This document shows, one piece after another, positions 16,245 through 24,783 of a stretch of 64,000 nt of DNA. The notes under the pieces were generated by a model. It made no database searches. It saw nothing but the letters and a program-made list of their open reading frames with translations, and was not told where the DNA came from. Source of the stretch: Campylobacterales bacterium (GTDB lineage Bacteria; Campylobacterota; Campylobacteria; Campylobacterales; Sulfurimonadaceae); assembly GCA_016938175.1 (NCBI GenBank), contig JAFGVE010000039.1, forward strand, positions 1 through 64,000, given 5' to 3'. Numbering within the stretch: position 1 is the stretch's first letter; every line of letters starts with the position of its first letter. The position numbers and the translations under genes were made by a program.

Positions 16245-17414
16245 GCAAGAGTTTGTAAAAAAGTACAGTCTGATTTATACCTTTATCGTCTCTATCATAC
16301 TGCTTGCCCCCTTATACATCTATGTAAATCACAACATAAAGTTACATGAGACACGAATGCAAATGGAGCTTAACTCCATACAGTAAACATCATAAATCAG
16401 ATGAAAAACTTTGGCAATCATCCAGATGAAACTTTTATATTTCCCCAGCTTCCTCAGAGCCAATCGGGACTTTACAAAAAAGATTTTTCAATCATCCATA
16501 CACAGCTTACAGACACACTTCCATCTTTTATGACAGGCTATCATGCTCTCAAGAGTTCTCGATACCTTATAACGAAACTCCCTTCTAAAAAGTACTTTTT
16601 TGCCGAGTACCTTGTTACAAAAAAAGAGATTTCCTTTTCGTTTATATTTTTTGAAGCCAGTCTCATAGCATTTGGAATTATCACTCTTATTCTCTTACTA
16701 TCATTTTATTTTTTAAAAAATTTTTCTCGTCCTTTTAAACGTATCAATGAAAAACTAGACGACTTCATCAAAGAGTCCATGCATGAGATAAATACACCTC
16801 TAAGCATCATAAACGTAAACGTTGATCTCTTTGATAGTATTCATGGCAACAATAAATATCTCAAACGTATCAAGTCTGCTACAAAGTCACTGGCCACTAT
16901 ATACAACGATATGGATTACCTTATTAAACAAAACCGTATAGAGTATAAAAGTGAAGTTTTATCTTTAAATGCGTTTTTACAAGAGAGGATAAGCTACTTT
17001 GAACATATTTGCCAACTCAAAGAGATAACCATATCTTTTGACTGTAACATCCTTGTAGAGCTCTACTTCAACCCAACAAAACTACAAAGAATAGTCGATA
17101 ATACCCTATCAAACGCCATCAAGTTCTCAAATAATAACTCTAGTATTCATATAACCTTAGGACACAATGGTGATGATGTGGTTCTGAGTATAAAAGATTT
17201 TGGTCAGGGAATGCAAGATCCTCAAAAAATATTTGATAAATACTACAGAGAGGATGACCAAAAACATGGTTTTGGAATTGGCATGAGCATAGTCAAATCC
17301 ATTGTGAACGAATCAGACATTTCGCTTGAAATAAAATCAAAACATTTAGAGGGAAGTGAATTCATCTATACATTTCATAGTTCTATAGTTCCAAAAATAA
17401 GTAACAAGGTGTAA
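16213..17414 (+). pseudogene. Membrane histidine kinase gene split by a frameshift
   Basis: An N-terminal frame (ATG 16213, or TTG 16231) encodes about 57 residues with a membrane helix (about 21-38) and stops at TAA 16384-16386. The rest continues in another frame, open from 16374, with an ATG at 16401: a second helix (downstream residues 82-105), HisKA with His128 in ESMHEINTPLS, and an ATPase domain with DNTLSNAIKFS, DFGQGM and GFGIGMSIVKS. Joining the frames between 16374 and 16386 restores a normal kinase, which fits loss of one base. It may be a true mutation, a sequencing error, or phase variation, though no long homopolymer marks the junction. The 337-residue downstream part could be translated alone but would lack the first membrane helix. 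Confidence 0.75.
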
Positions 17415-17463
17415 ATAAATTGTTCTCATAACAGCTACAAAACCTCCTTCTCCAAATCATGTT

Positions 17464-17497
17464 ATGTAACCATTAAGTAATCAAATATAAATATAAT
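17464..17497 (+). promoter_or_regulatory. Pho box and -10 of the pstCAB-phoU operon
   Basis: Half-sites ATGTAAC (17464-17470) and AAGTAAT (17475-17481) are 11 bp apart; TATAAT (17492-17497) follows after 10 bp. The pstC start codon lies 30 bases after the -10 box. Confidence 0.82.
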
Positions 17498-17527
17498 TTT
17501 CCAGAATTTTTACACGGACGCAAATAT

Positions 17528-18487
17528 ATGGAAAAAATTTTTCAAAAACTAGCCCTTAGTAGTGCAACCTTGGTTTTTGTAATCTTAATTGGTATTTTCC
17601 TTACACTCTTCAGTGCTGCAAAACCGGCAATAGACGAGTTTGGATTTGACTTTATTACAAACCCTGCATGGAACCAAGAAGTAGAGCTAACGACTGAGAC
17701 AACAATTACAGCTCCCATAAACGATGAAATTGTTGATGAAGATGAGATGATAGAAGATGAAGACGGTGTTCTTTTTGAAGATGAAGAGAGCTCACTTACT
17801 AAGACTGTATATGGTGGACTTGTACCAATAGTTGGAACACTTCTGACAACACTTATAGCACTTGTATTTGCCTTACCGATTGCAATGGGAATTGCAGTCT
17901 TTTTAGCAGAGATGGCACCAAAAAATATCTCTTATATAGTTGGTATAGCAATTGAGCTTTTAGCTGCAATTCCTTCTATCATTTTTGGTATGTGGGGACT
18001 TTACTATTTTGCTCCGATAGTTGCGGATTTAGTTGGTGGGTACCAAGTATCTCTTCTGACAGCGGGACTTGTTCTTGGAGTTATGATTCTTCCCTTTATG
18101 GCAGCGATTACAAGAGATAGTATGAACACAACACCAGGTGTTTTAAAAGAGTCTGCCTATGCACTAGGAGCTACTAAATTTGAAGTTATCAAAGATATTA
18201 TCTTCCCATACTCTAAAACAGGTATTATCGGTTCCATTATTTTAGCACTCGGGCGTGCACTTGGTGAGACTATGGCAGTAGCCTTTCTCATTGGTTCTAT
18301 TTTTGCACTTCCAGAAGCGATTAATGACCCTACTATCTCTATTCCAGTTGCAATGGCAAACAACTTTGGTGAAGCAAGCGGTCTTGGAGAGAGTGCACTC
18401 TTTTACTTAGCACTTATTCTATTTGTGATTAGCTTTGGAGTTATCTCTATAGCGAAGTTTTACTTTTTAAAAAGAGGAGCGAAATAG
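17528..18487 (+). CDS. pstC: Phosphate ABC transporter permease PstC
   Basis: A 319-residue inner-membrane permease with a first helix at about 12-32 and a block of five further helices from about 95 to 315, including the coupling-loop motif ALGATKFEVIKDIIFPYSKTGI that contacts PstB. It pairs with PstA. An unusual feature is an acidic stretch of about 44 residues (about 49-92) in the first periplasmic loop, with DEIVDEDEMIEDEDG; E. coli PstC has only a few residues between the corresponding Trp and the YGxLVPI motif. The gene is directly followed by pstA with no gap. Confidence 0.94.
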   Translation: MEKIFQKLALSSATLVFVILIGIFLTLFSAAKPAIDEFGFDFITNPAWNQEVELTTETTITAPINDEIVDEDEMIEDEDGVLFEDEESSLTKTVYGGLVPIVGTLLTTLIALVFALPIAMGIAVFLAEMAPKNISYIVGIAIELLAAIPSIIFGMWGLYYFAPIVADLVGGYQVSLLTAGLVLGVMILPFMAAITRDSMNTTPGVLKESAYALGATKFEVIKDIIFPYSKTGIIGSIILALGRALGETMAVAFLIGSIFALPEAINDPTISIPVAMANNFGEASGLGESALFYLALILFVISFGVISIAKFYFLKRGAK

Positions 18488-19291
18488 ATGAGACTTTTAG
18501 TAAATAAAATATTTTTAGCACTCTCTGCTCTTTCTGCGTTTATAGGATTGGCATTTTTGGCATGGATACTTATAACTCTCTTTTTAAAGGGTCTAGGTTC
18601 ATTTCACTTTTCGCTCTTTTTAAATGACCTCATTAACGGAGGACTAAGAAACCTCATTATCGGGCAGTTTATAATGGCTGGACTTGCTGCACTTATGGGA
18701 ATTCCTATAGGAATGATTGCAGGGATTTATCTTCAAGAGTATGGACGCGGAAAGTACGCATCTTTCATTCGTGATTTAAGCGATATTATGATGTCTGCAC
18801 CCTCTATTGTTATTGGTGCTTTCGTTTATGCAGTTATAGTTGTACCAAGTGGTGGGACAAGCGGCTATGCTGGTGCAATCTCTCTCGCTATCATGATGAT
18901 TCCTGTTGTTATAAATACAACAGACAATATGCTCTCTCTCGTACCTCGCGAGCTTAGAGAAGCAGGTATTGCTCTTGGTGCTTCAAAATACAGAGTTATT
19001 TTAGATATTGTAATAAAAGCGGCAAAAGTAGGAATTATGACTGGTATTTTACTCGCCTTTGCACGTATTATAGGTGAGACAGCACCTCTGCTTTTCACCT
19101 CAGAGACTTCTAACTACTTTACACTCGACTTAACACAGAGTTTTCCATCTCTGACCGTAAGTATTTACGATTTGGCAAATGAACCTGAAGAGCGCAGCCG
19201 TGATTTGGCATGGGCAGCTTCATTCATACTGACAGTTCTGGTTTTACTCATAAACCTCGCTGGTAGATTTATAACAAGACATAAAGATTAA
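18488..19291 (+). CDS. pstA: Phosphate ABC transporter permease PstA
   Basis: The 267-residue permease has six membrane helices and the coupling motif [22 protein letters not shown] around residue 165, followed by [15 protein letters not shown], the PstA hallmark. Together with PstC it forms the channel through which phosphate released from PstS passes. Its ATG begins directly after the pstC stop codon, so the two are co-translated. Length is normal for the family. Confidence 0.95.
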   Translation: MRLLVNKIFLALSALSAFIGLAFLAWILITLFLKGLGSFHFSLFLNDLINGGLRNLIIGQFIMAGLAALMGIPIGMIAGIYLQEYGRGKYASFIRDLSDIMMSAPSIVIGAFVYAVIVVPSGGTSGYAGAISLAIMMIPVVINTTDNMLSLVPRELREAGIALGASKYRVILDIVIKAAKVGIMTGILLAFARIIGETAPLLFTSETSNYFTLDLTQSFPSLTVSIYDLANEPEERSRDLAWAASFILTVLVLLINLAGRFITRHKD

Positions 19292-19302
19292 GGAATAAGA
19301 TT

Positions 19303-20085
19303 ATGGCAATTATGGATATTAAAAAATTCTCTTTTACATACCCGGGTGTAGAACATGCTTCACTAAGAAACATTACACTTCCTATTGAGCAAAACAAGAT
19401 TACTGCTCTTATAGGTCCAAGTGGTTGTGGAAAATCAACACTGCTTCGTAGTATGAATCGTATTCACGATGTATATCCTGGAAATAAGTATGATGGAAGA
19501 ATAGAGCTTTTAGACCTTGAAACAGGTAAGATGAACAATATTCTTGAAATATATAAAGAGAATGACCTCATACGCTTACGTCAACAAGTGGGAATGATTT
19601 TTCAAAAACCTACACCATTTCCAATGAGCATTTTTGACAACGTAGCATATGGACTTAAAATTGCCGGTATGAAAAACAAAACAGAGATAGCTGACAGAGT
19701 TGAGCAAGCATTAAAGGATGGTGCTCTCTGGAAAGAGGTACACGACAGACTAAACAAATCTGCCATGGGACTCTCAGGTGGGCAGCAGCAACGTTTATGT
19801 ATCGCACGCGCCGTTGCGGTCAAACCAGAAGTTTTACTTTTTGATGAACCAACTTCAGCACTTGACCCAATCTCTACGGGAGCTATTGAAGAGCTTTTAG
19901 TTGAACTCAAAAAAGATGTCTCAATCGCCATTGTTACACATAATATGCAACAGGCTTCACGTATAAGCGACTACACTGCGTTTATGTATTTGGGTGATTT
20001 AATTGAGTATGATAAAACAGAGAACATCTTCTTAAATCCTGCAGAGAAGCAGACAGAAGACTACATTACAGGCCGTTTTGGTTAA
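19303..20085 (+). CDS. pstB: Phosphate ABC transporter ATPase PstB
   Basis: A 260-residue ATPase with Walker [10 protein letters not shown] (about residues 35-43), Q-loop [14 protein letters not shown], signature [14 protein letters not shown], Walker [14 protein letters not shown] and the switch His in VTHNMQQ. The PTPFPMS stretch after the Q-loop is characteristic of PstB. It drives phosphate uptake through PstCA and, with PhoU, reports transport state to PhoR. It starts 11 bases after pstA with an AAGGA ribosome-binding site and is followed by phoU after 15 bases. Confidence 0.96.
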   Translation: MAIMDIKKFSFTYPGVEHASLRNITLPIEQNKITALIGPSGCGKSTLLRSMNRIHDVYPGNKYDGRIELLDLETGKMNNILEIYKENDLIRLRQQVGMIFQKPTPFPMSIFDNVAYGLKIAGMKNKTEIADRVEQALKDGALWKEVHDRLNKSAMGLSGGQQQRLCIARAVAVKPEVLLFDEPTSALDPISTGAIEELLVELKKDVSIAIVTHNMQQASRISDYTAFMYLGDLIEYDKTENIFLNPAEKQTEDYITGRFG

Positions 20086-20100
20086 TAAGAGGAGAGAAAT

Positions 20101-20781
20101 ATGATATCGAACTTTCAAACAAGTCTTGAAGAGATAAAAACAAAGGTAATAGATATAGCAAAAGGTTTAGAGGCTGCAAACCAACTCATTCTCTCAGCAC
20201 TTTCAGACTGTGAAACAGAGAAGTTTATTGAAGCCAGAGGCTACATCAAAAACATTAATGCTAAAACGGATGAGATAGACAACCTCATTATCAAAGTACT
20301 TGCACTCTATACACCTGAAGCAAGAGACTTACGCCGTGTAATTGCTTACTTTAAAATCACAAATGAACTTGCTCGTGCCTGTTCAAATACTCGTAGCTTT
20401 ATTCGCGGTTTTACCGATGTATGTAAAGATGTAGATGTAGCAACAATTAGTGAGTATGCGGTTCCTATGCAGACATCTACTGTTGCAGCAATTACTCTGT
20501 GTATCAACATGATTAATTGCGAAGATGAAGATGAGATTCAAGAGATTTATAATGATGTGCTCATTGAAGAGAGTAAGACAGATGATCTTTATGAAATGGT
20601 TGAAAGAAGCCTCTTCTTACAAGCAGATGATTCATTAAATACTGATGCAGGTATTAGAAGTTTTGAAAAGTTTCATAAAATGCTCAGAGCACTTAGAAAA
20701 AGCGGTAAGATAGCTTCACGTGCCATTGCTATGGCTAACCTTCTTGTATATGCAAGAGTGGGCGGAAACTTCCGAACATAA
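20101..20781 (+). CDS. phoU: PhoU phosphate signalling protein
   Basis: A 226-residue all-helical protein with two PhoU repeats; the sequence EARDLRRVIAYFKITNELARACSNTRSF is the typical metal-site helix of the first repeat, and FHKMLRALRKSGKIASRAIAMANLLVYARVGG the C-terminal one. PhoU restrains PhoR when phosphate is plentiful by linking it to PstB. It is the last gene of the pst operon and has a GAGGAGAG ribosome-binding site. Confidence 0.9.
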   Translation: MISNFQTSLEEIKTKVIDIAKGLEAANQLILSALSDCETEKFIEARGYIKNINAKTDEIDNLIIKVLALYTPEARDLRRVIAYFKITNELARACSNTRSFIRGFTDVCKDVDVATISEYAVPMQTSTVAAITLCINMINCEDEDEIQEIYNDVLIEESKTDDLYEMVERSLFLQADDSLNTDAGIRSFEKFHKMLRALRKSGKIASRAIAMANLLVYARVGGNFRT

Positions 20782-20789
20782 AAGCAAAA

Positions 20790-20811
20790 GGGATTATTTT
20801 GTTATAATCCC
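20790..20811 (+). promoter_or_regulatory. Promoter with overlapping 8-bp hairpin ahead of phoR
   Basis: TATAAT at 20803-20808 is a candidate -10 box for the kinase gene, 36 bases from its start codon. The same bases lie in a perfect inverted repeat, GGGATTAT (20790-20797) and ATAATCCC (20804-20811), with a 6-base loop. The hairpin could slow read-through from phoU, leaving phoR with its own Pho-independent promoter. Confidence 0.45.
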
Positions 20812-20843
20812 TACTAAAAGACAGACTCAAGAGGTAGCCTCAG

Positions 20844-22226
20844 ATGCTCAACTTCCAACAGATAATACTCAAAAAATTTTTCTCTCTCTTTCTTGTGCTC
20901 TTTATTATTGTAGGCTCTATAGTCTACTACTGGATGAAAGCTTTTTATATTGAACAGACCAAAAGTTCTTTAGTAAACTCTGTTGAACTTATATCTTTAG
21001 AGCTTGCCCACAGCCCTTACAAACTTGATGACTTTGCACGTAAAGTACACGATAAACTTGGAATTCGCGTCACCTTAATAGATGTAGATGGCAATGTTCT
21101 TGCCGAATCAGACAAAGATAAATCAACTATGGATAATCATAAGTACCGTGATGAAATTGTCGCATCAAATAGAGAGTCGTATGGCTATAAAATACGTTAC
21201 TCAAAAACAATTGAGCAATACTTTTTGTATGTTGCAAAACGCTATGAGGTACAAGGTGAGATACTCTATATTCGCCTCGCCGTACAACTCAAAAGCATAA
21301 ATGAGCAGATTTTCTCACTTGGGCTCAAAGTATTTGGTGTACTTGTACTCTTCTTTATACTCGTTCTCTTCATCACTTATAAGATCAATAAACAGATTCA
21401 AGTTGAAATGCAAAAAATTGTACGTTTCTTAAAAGAGCTTACTAAAAAGAAAAAACCGACATACTTAACCTCAAACTTTTCGCAAGAGTTTTATACAATT
21501 ACCTCTCTGCTCTCAAAAGTTTCACAGATTCTTATCAAAAAAGAGAAACAAAAATCGAAATACACAGCAAAACTTGAAATTTCAAACCAACAAAAAGATG
21601 ACATTATCTCTGCAATCTCACACGAGTTTAAAAACCCTATTGCAGTTATCAACGGCTATTCACAGACACTTCTGGATGATGTAAATATTAACCCAAATAT
21701 TCGTAACAAGTTCTTAGAAAAAATCTTTAAAAATGGCGTGAAGTTAAGTGAACTTATAGACACTCTTCGTCTCTCAATAAAACTTGATAGTGGACAGCAG
21801 TCACTTAACTTTACAACTATAAACCTTTACGAACTTGTCCAAGACAGTGTTGAGAGTGTCAAGATTAATCACCCACATAGAGAAGCAATTATTCAAGGAG
21901 AGCAAAATATAACTATCGAGGCAGATGGAGCACTCTTTGGTGTGGTTATTTCAAACCTCATCGAAAATGCTTTTAAATACTCCGAAGATGAAGTTATTAT
22001 TACTTTTGATAAAAATGGACTAAGCGTTACAGATAGTGGAATCGGAATAAATGCGAAAGATTTGGAAAATATTACAAACAAGTTTTATAGAGTACACACT
22101 AACAGTTGGAATAACTCTTTAGGTCTTGGACTCTTTATCGTTAATAACATTATTCGTTTACACAAGTTTAAGCTCTCTATTAAGAGCGAGGAGAATGAGG
22201 GGTCTACTTTTTCAATCTCTTTCTAA
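20844..22226 (+). CDS. phoR: PhoR-like sensor histidine kinase
   Basis: The 460-residue kinase has membrane helices at about 11-31 and 160-179 enclosing a periplasmic domain of some 125 residues, then HisKA with His260 (ISAISHEFKNPIAVINGYSQTL) and an ATPase domain with NLIENAFKYS, DSGIGI and LGLGLFIVNNI. It lies 62 bases behind phoU and is the only kinase near the Pho genes, so it is the best partner for PhoB at 8521. It has a large periplasmic domain where E. coli PhoR has almost none, a difference also seen in Campylobacter PhosS. Its 3' end overlaps the convergent gene by 23 bases. Confidence 0.8.
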   Translation: MLNFQQIILKKFFSLFLVLFIIVGSIVYYWMKAFYIEQTKSSLVNSVELISLELAHSPYKLDDFARKVHDKLGIRVTLIDVDGNVLAESDKDKSTMDNHKYRDEIVASNRESYGYKIRYSKTIEQYFLYVAKRYEVQGEILYIRLAVQLKSINEQIFSLGLKVFGVLVLFFILVLFITYKINKQIQVEMQKIVRFLKELTKKKKPTYLTSNFSQEFYTITSLLSKVSQILIKKEKQKSKYTAKLEISNQQKDDIISAISHEFKNPIAVINGYSQTLLDDVNINPNIRNKFLEKIFKNGVKLSELIDTLRLSIKLDSGQQSLNFTTINLYELVQDSVESVKINHPHREAIIQGEQNITIEADGALFGVVISNLIENAFKYSEDEVIITFDKNGLSVTDSGIGINAKDLENITNKFYRVHTNSWNNSLGLGLFIVNNIIRLHKFKLSIKSEENEGSTFSISF

Positions 22227-22608
22227 AGAGGTGGTAGTTCTCTTTTTCACAGATATTTTCTATATACTCTATAGGACACTTCGCCACATTAGCCCATGCA
22301 CCTGATGGAAGTCGTACTTCAAGCTTCCCTTTTTCACGTAGTTTTATAATCTTTTTATGAGAGAGTTTTTTCTCTGCAACTGAAAAGTCAACCTTTGTTA
22401 AGTCCACATCCTTTCTATAGTAACAAGTCTGCTTTTTGAAGTTACCCCAACCAGGAATACCATCTTGTGTATATGGAATTTCATCTCCATTTTTAAACTC
22501 TACCATTATTGTATAGTGTGAATCGGGATAGACTGCCACAATTTTTCCCTTACCGAAAATAAGACCATAGACCTTATCACCAACTTTTGCTTCATCAAAA
22601 TATGCCAT
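22204..22608 (-). CDS. Unknown basic protein behind a Pho box
   Basis: This 134-residue protein is not recognised. It has no signal peptide or membrane helix. The N-terminal part (about 5-50) resembles a small beta-barrel: VGDKVYGLIFGKGKIVAVYPD and YTIMVEFKNGDEIPYT, a pattern seen in SH3-like or KOW-like folds; the C-terminal half is rich in Lys. ATG 22608 is chosen because AAGGAG lies five bases ahead; a GTG two codons earlier is less well placed. Expression is probably phosphate-dependent because a Pho box with correct spacing lies upstream. It overlaps the phoR end by 23 bases tail to tail. Confidence 0.7.
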   Translation of the reverse strand: MAYFDEAKVGDKVYGLIFGKGKIVAVYPDSHYTIMVEFKNGDEIPYTQDGIPGWGNFKKQTCYYRKDVDLTKVDFSVAEKKLSHKKIIKLREKGKLEVRLPSGAWANVAKCPIEYIENICEKENYHLFRKRLKK

Positions 22609-22633
22609 TAGCACTCCTTATAATATTTATAAA

Positions 22634-22667
22634 ATGCTACTCCCCAATGATTACACGAACATTACAT
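22634..22667 (-). promoter_or_regulatory. Pho box and -10 of the unknown basic protein gene
   Basis: On the minus strand, half-sites ATGTAAT (22667-22661) and GTGTAAT (22656-22650) are 11 bp apart, and TAGCAT (22639-22634) follows after 10 bp. It is back to back with the box at 22691. Confidence 0.72.
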
Positions 22668-22690
22668 AAATGACTGTTTTTTAAGCACTT

Positions 22691-22724
22691 TTGTAATGAG
22701 CGTGTAACATTTTCGTATTACAAT
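22691..22724 (+). promoter_or_regulatory. Pho box and -10 of the small unknown gene
   Basis: Half-sites TTGTAAT (22691-22697) and GTGTAAC (22702-22708) are 11 bp apart; TACAAT (22719-22724) follows after 10 bp. The ATG of the small gene lies 27 bases downstream. Confidence 0.75.
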
Positions 22725-22751
22725 TTTTAAACTTAATTATTGAGTAGGAAA

Positions 22752-22985
22752 ATGAGAAACACAAAAAGCCGTGAATTTGTTATTTCAACTGAGACGCTCT
22801 CTGTAGAGTATGACTATCTGCTTGATGCAAACATGCTGGAGGAGTATGTTTTTGAAGAGCTGGAAATTCCAAAAGAGTGTATAAAATCACTTAACATCTC
22901 TGAAGAGAGCCTTAACATTAAGCTTCTTCCGACGCGAACCTATTTCAACGATGACTGGTATGTAAACCTTCTTCGAGTCTCTTAG
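22752..22985 (+). CDS. Small acidic protein of unknown function behind a Pho box
   Basis: The 77-residue protein is not recognised. It is acidic, with LDANMLEEYVFEELEIPKECI in the middle and an aromatic C-terminus (RTYFNDDWYVNLLRV), and has no signal peptide or membrane helix. ATG 22752 is preferred, although its AGGA is only two bases away; a TTG at 22740 would add four residues. It stands alone between a Pho-type promoter and the separate promoter of the OlsF-like gene, so it is a single-gene transcript or is read through into that gene. Confidence 0.65.
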   Translation: MRNTKSREFVISTETLSVEYDYLLDANMLEEYVFEELEIPKECIKSLNISEESLNIKLLPTRTYFNDDWYVNLLRVS

Positions 22986-23007
22986 ACTGACACCAAAAAG
23001 ACCCCAA

Positions 23008-23041
23008 TTGTAATCTTCGGGTAACCTCTCTAAACTATACT
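23008..23041 (+). promoter_or_regulatory. Pho box and -10 of the OlsF operon
   Basis: Half-sites TTGTAAT (23008-23014) and GGGTAAC (23019-23025) are 11 bp apart; TATACT (23036-23041) follows after 10 bp. This is 29 bases ahead of the chosen ATG. Confidence 0.78.
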
Positions 23042-23070
23042 TTTTTTCATTTTTATTTCGAGGTTTGATA

Positions 23071-24783
23071 ATGATCGACGTTCAAAAGATGATTGCAAAA
23101 AAGTATCCAAAACTTAAGAACAATCCAATTATAAAAAAAGCTATTGATAAATTTGCTGACTCCATCGTACACCAAGAGCAGATAAACAGTTTTTTAAACG
23201 AAAACTCGCATCTTGGGAGCTTTGAGTTTATAGAAAATGCCCTTGAAGAGATAGACTTCACATACTCTGTATCTAACAAGGATATAGAAAATATTCCATC
23301 GAGCGGTAGAGTTGTCATCATAGCGAACCATCCACTTGGAGGACTTGATGCCTTGGCACTTATTAAAGCAATCTCGCAAGTTAGAAAGGACATCAAAATT
23401 ATCGCTAACGACTTTTTAAAAGTTTTTACACCTCTTCATCCAATTCTTTTAGACATTAACAACTTTAAAAGCAGACAGTCAAAAGAGTCTATAGCAAAAA
23501 TATACGATGCTCTTAACAATGAAGAGGCACTCATTATATTCCCTGCAGGAGAAGTGAGTCGTGCTACACCAAAAGGTGTTAGAGATGGTCACTGGTACAA
23601 AAGTTTCCTAAACTTCGCATCACGTACCTCATCACCTATACTACCTGTTTTCATTGGTGGAAAAAACTCTAAAACCTTCTACTCTGTCTCTGCAATAAAT
23701 AAAAAACTCTCAACTCTTCTCTTAGCGAATGAAATGTTCAAACAAGAGCACAAAGAGATAGAACTACTCATTGGAGAACTCATTCCAAACACAAACATTA
23801 AACCAAAAGGGATAGAGACAGAAGAGCTTATCGCTCTTTATAAAAAACATCTCTACGGTTTAAAAAGTAAAAAATCTTATTTTGAAACACAAAAAGCAAT
23901 CGCCCTGCCCGAAGAGCGTCGTGAAATAAAAAAAGAGCTCAAAAATGCACAACTTTTAGGTGCAACAAAAGATGGTAAAAGTATCTACCTTTATGAATGG
24001 TCAACGGACAACGCCAGCGTTTTAAACGAAATTGGTCGTCTCAGAGAGATATCATTTCGCCAAGTCGGTGAAGGAGTCAACAAAAAACGTGATATTGATA
24101 AATATGACAGATACTATAAGCACATCGTACTTTGGGACAATGAAGACTTGGAAATTGTAGGTGCATATAGAATTGGAGTTACCTCAGAGATTATTGCCCA
24201 TCACTCTAAAGAGGCTTTATATACTTACTCCCTTTTTAGCTATGAAGATGCTTTTGACAAATACCTGCAAAGCTCTATAGAACTTGGACGTAGTTTTGTA
24301 CAACCAAAATACTGGGGAAGTCGCGCACTTGACTATCTCTGGCAAGGAATAGGCGCTTACTTAAAAAACAATCCTCAAATAGAGTACCTCTATGGTGGTG
24401 TCAGTCTCTCACAGAGTTATCCTAGAGTTGCAAAAGATATGATTTTACACTTTTATGAGAGTTACTTTGCTTCTAAAGAGATTTTAGTCGAGGCAAAGCT
24501 TCCTTACAAGTTTGACTTGCAAGATGAGTATATGCAAAGTTTTGTCAAAGAGTTACGTTACGATGACTATAAAGAGGACTTTAAAACTCTCAAACAGGCA
24601 CTCTCCTATCTAGAGCTAAGTGTACCAACTCTCTACAAACAGTATGCAGAACTGTGTGAAGATGATGGCATAAAGTTCTGTGCTTATAACGTAGACAAAG
24701 ATTTTGCCGAATGTGTTGATAGTTTTATAATCCTTAGTGTCGATAAGATAAAAGCTAAACAAAGAGCGAGATACTTTCAATAA
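23071..24783 (+). CDS. olsF: OlsF-like bifunctional ornithine-lipid synthase
   Basis: A 570-residue protein with two acyltransferase domains. The N-terminal part (about 80-265) is PlsC-like with IIANHPLGGLDALAL and the later FPAGEVSR; the C-terminal part (about 300-530) resembles the OlsB GNAT domain, with LREISFRQVGEG, ELGRSFVQPKYWGS and YLYGGVSLSQSYP. This is the layout of OlsF, which N-acylates ornithine and then O-acylates the product to make phosphorus-free ornithine lipid. Ornithine lipids replace phospholipids under phosphate starvation in many bacteria, and the Pho-type promoter here supports that role. ATG 23071 is chosen over TTG 23065 because CGAGG is 7 bases upstream. The stop overlaps the next start by one base. 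Pure acyltransferase functions on another amine remain possible. Confidence 0.8.
   Translation: MIDVQKMIAKKYPKLKNNPIIKKAIDKFADSIVHQEQINSFLNENSHLGSFEFIENALEEIDFTYSVSNKDIENIPSSGRVVIIANHPLGGLDALALIKAISQVRKDIKIIANDFLKVFTPLHPILLDINNFKSRQSKESIAKIYDALNNEEALIIFPAGEVSRATPKGVRDGHWYKSFLNFASRTSSPILPVFIGGKNSKTFYSVSAINKKLSTLLLANEMFKQEHKEIELLIGELIPNTNIKPKGIETEELIALYKKHLYGLKSKKSYFETQKAIALPEERREIKKELKNAQLLGATKDGKSIYLYEWSTDNASVLNEIGRLREISFRQVGEGVNKKRDIDKYDRYYKHIVLWDNEDLEIVGAYRIGVTSEIIAHHSKEALYTYSLFSYEDAFDKYLQSSIELGRSFVQPKYWGSRALDYLWQGIGAYLKNNPQIEYLYGGVSLSQSYPRVAKDMILHFYESYFASKEILVEAKLPYKFDLQDEYMQSFVKELRYDDYKEDFKTLKQALSYLELSVPTLYKQYAELCEDDGIKFCAYNVDKDFAECVDSFIILSVDKIKAKQRARYFQ

Noticed and set aside
16374-16386. 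Programmed frameshift or phase-variable tract in the kinase gene
   Set aside because: No slippery heptamer or long homopolymer is present at the junction; simple mutation or sequence error is more likely.
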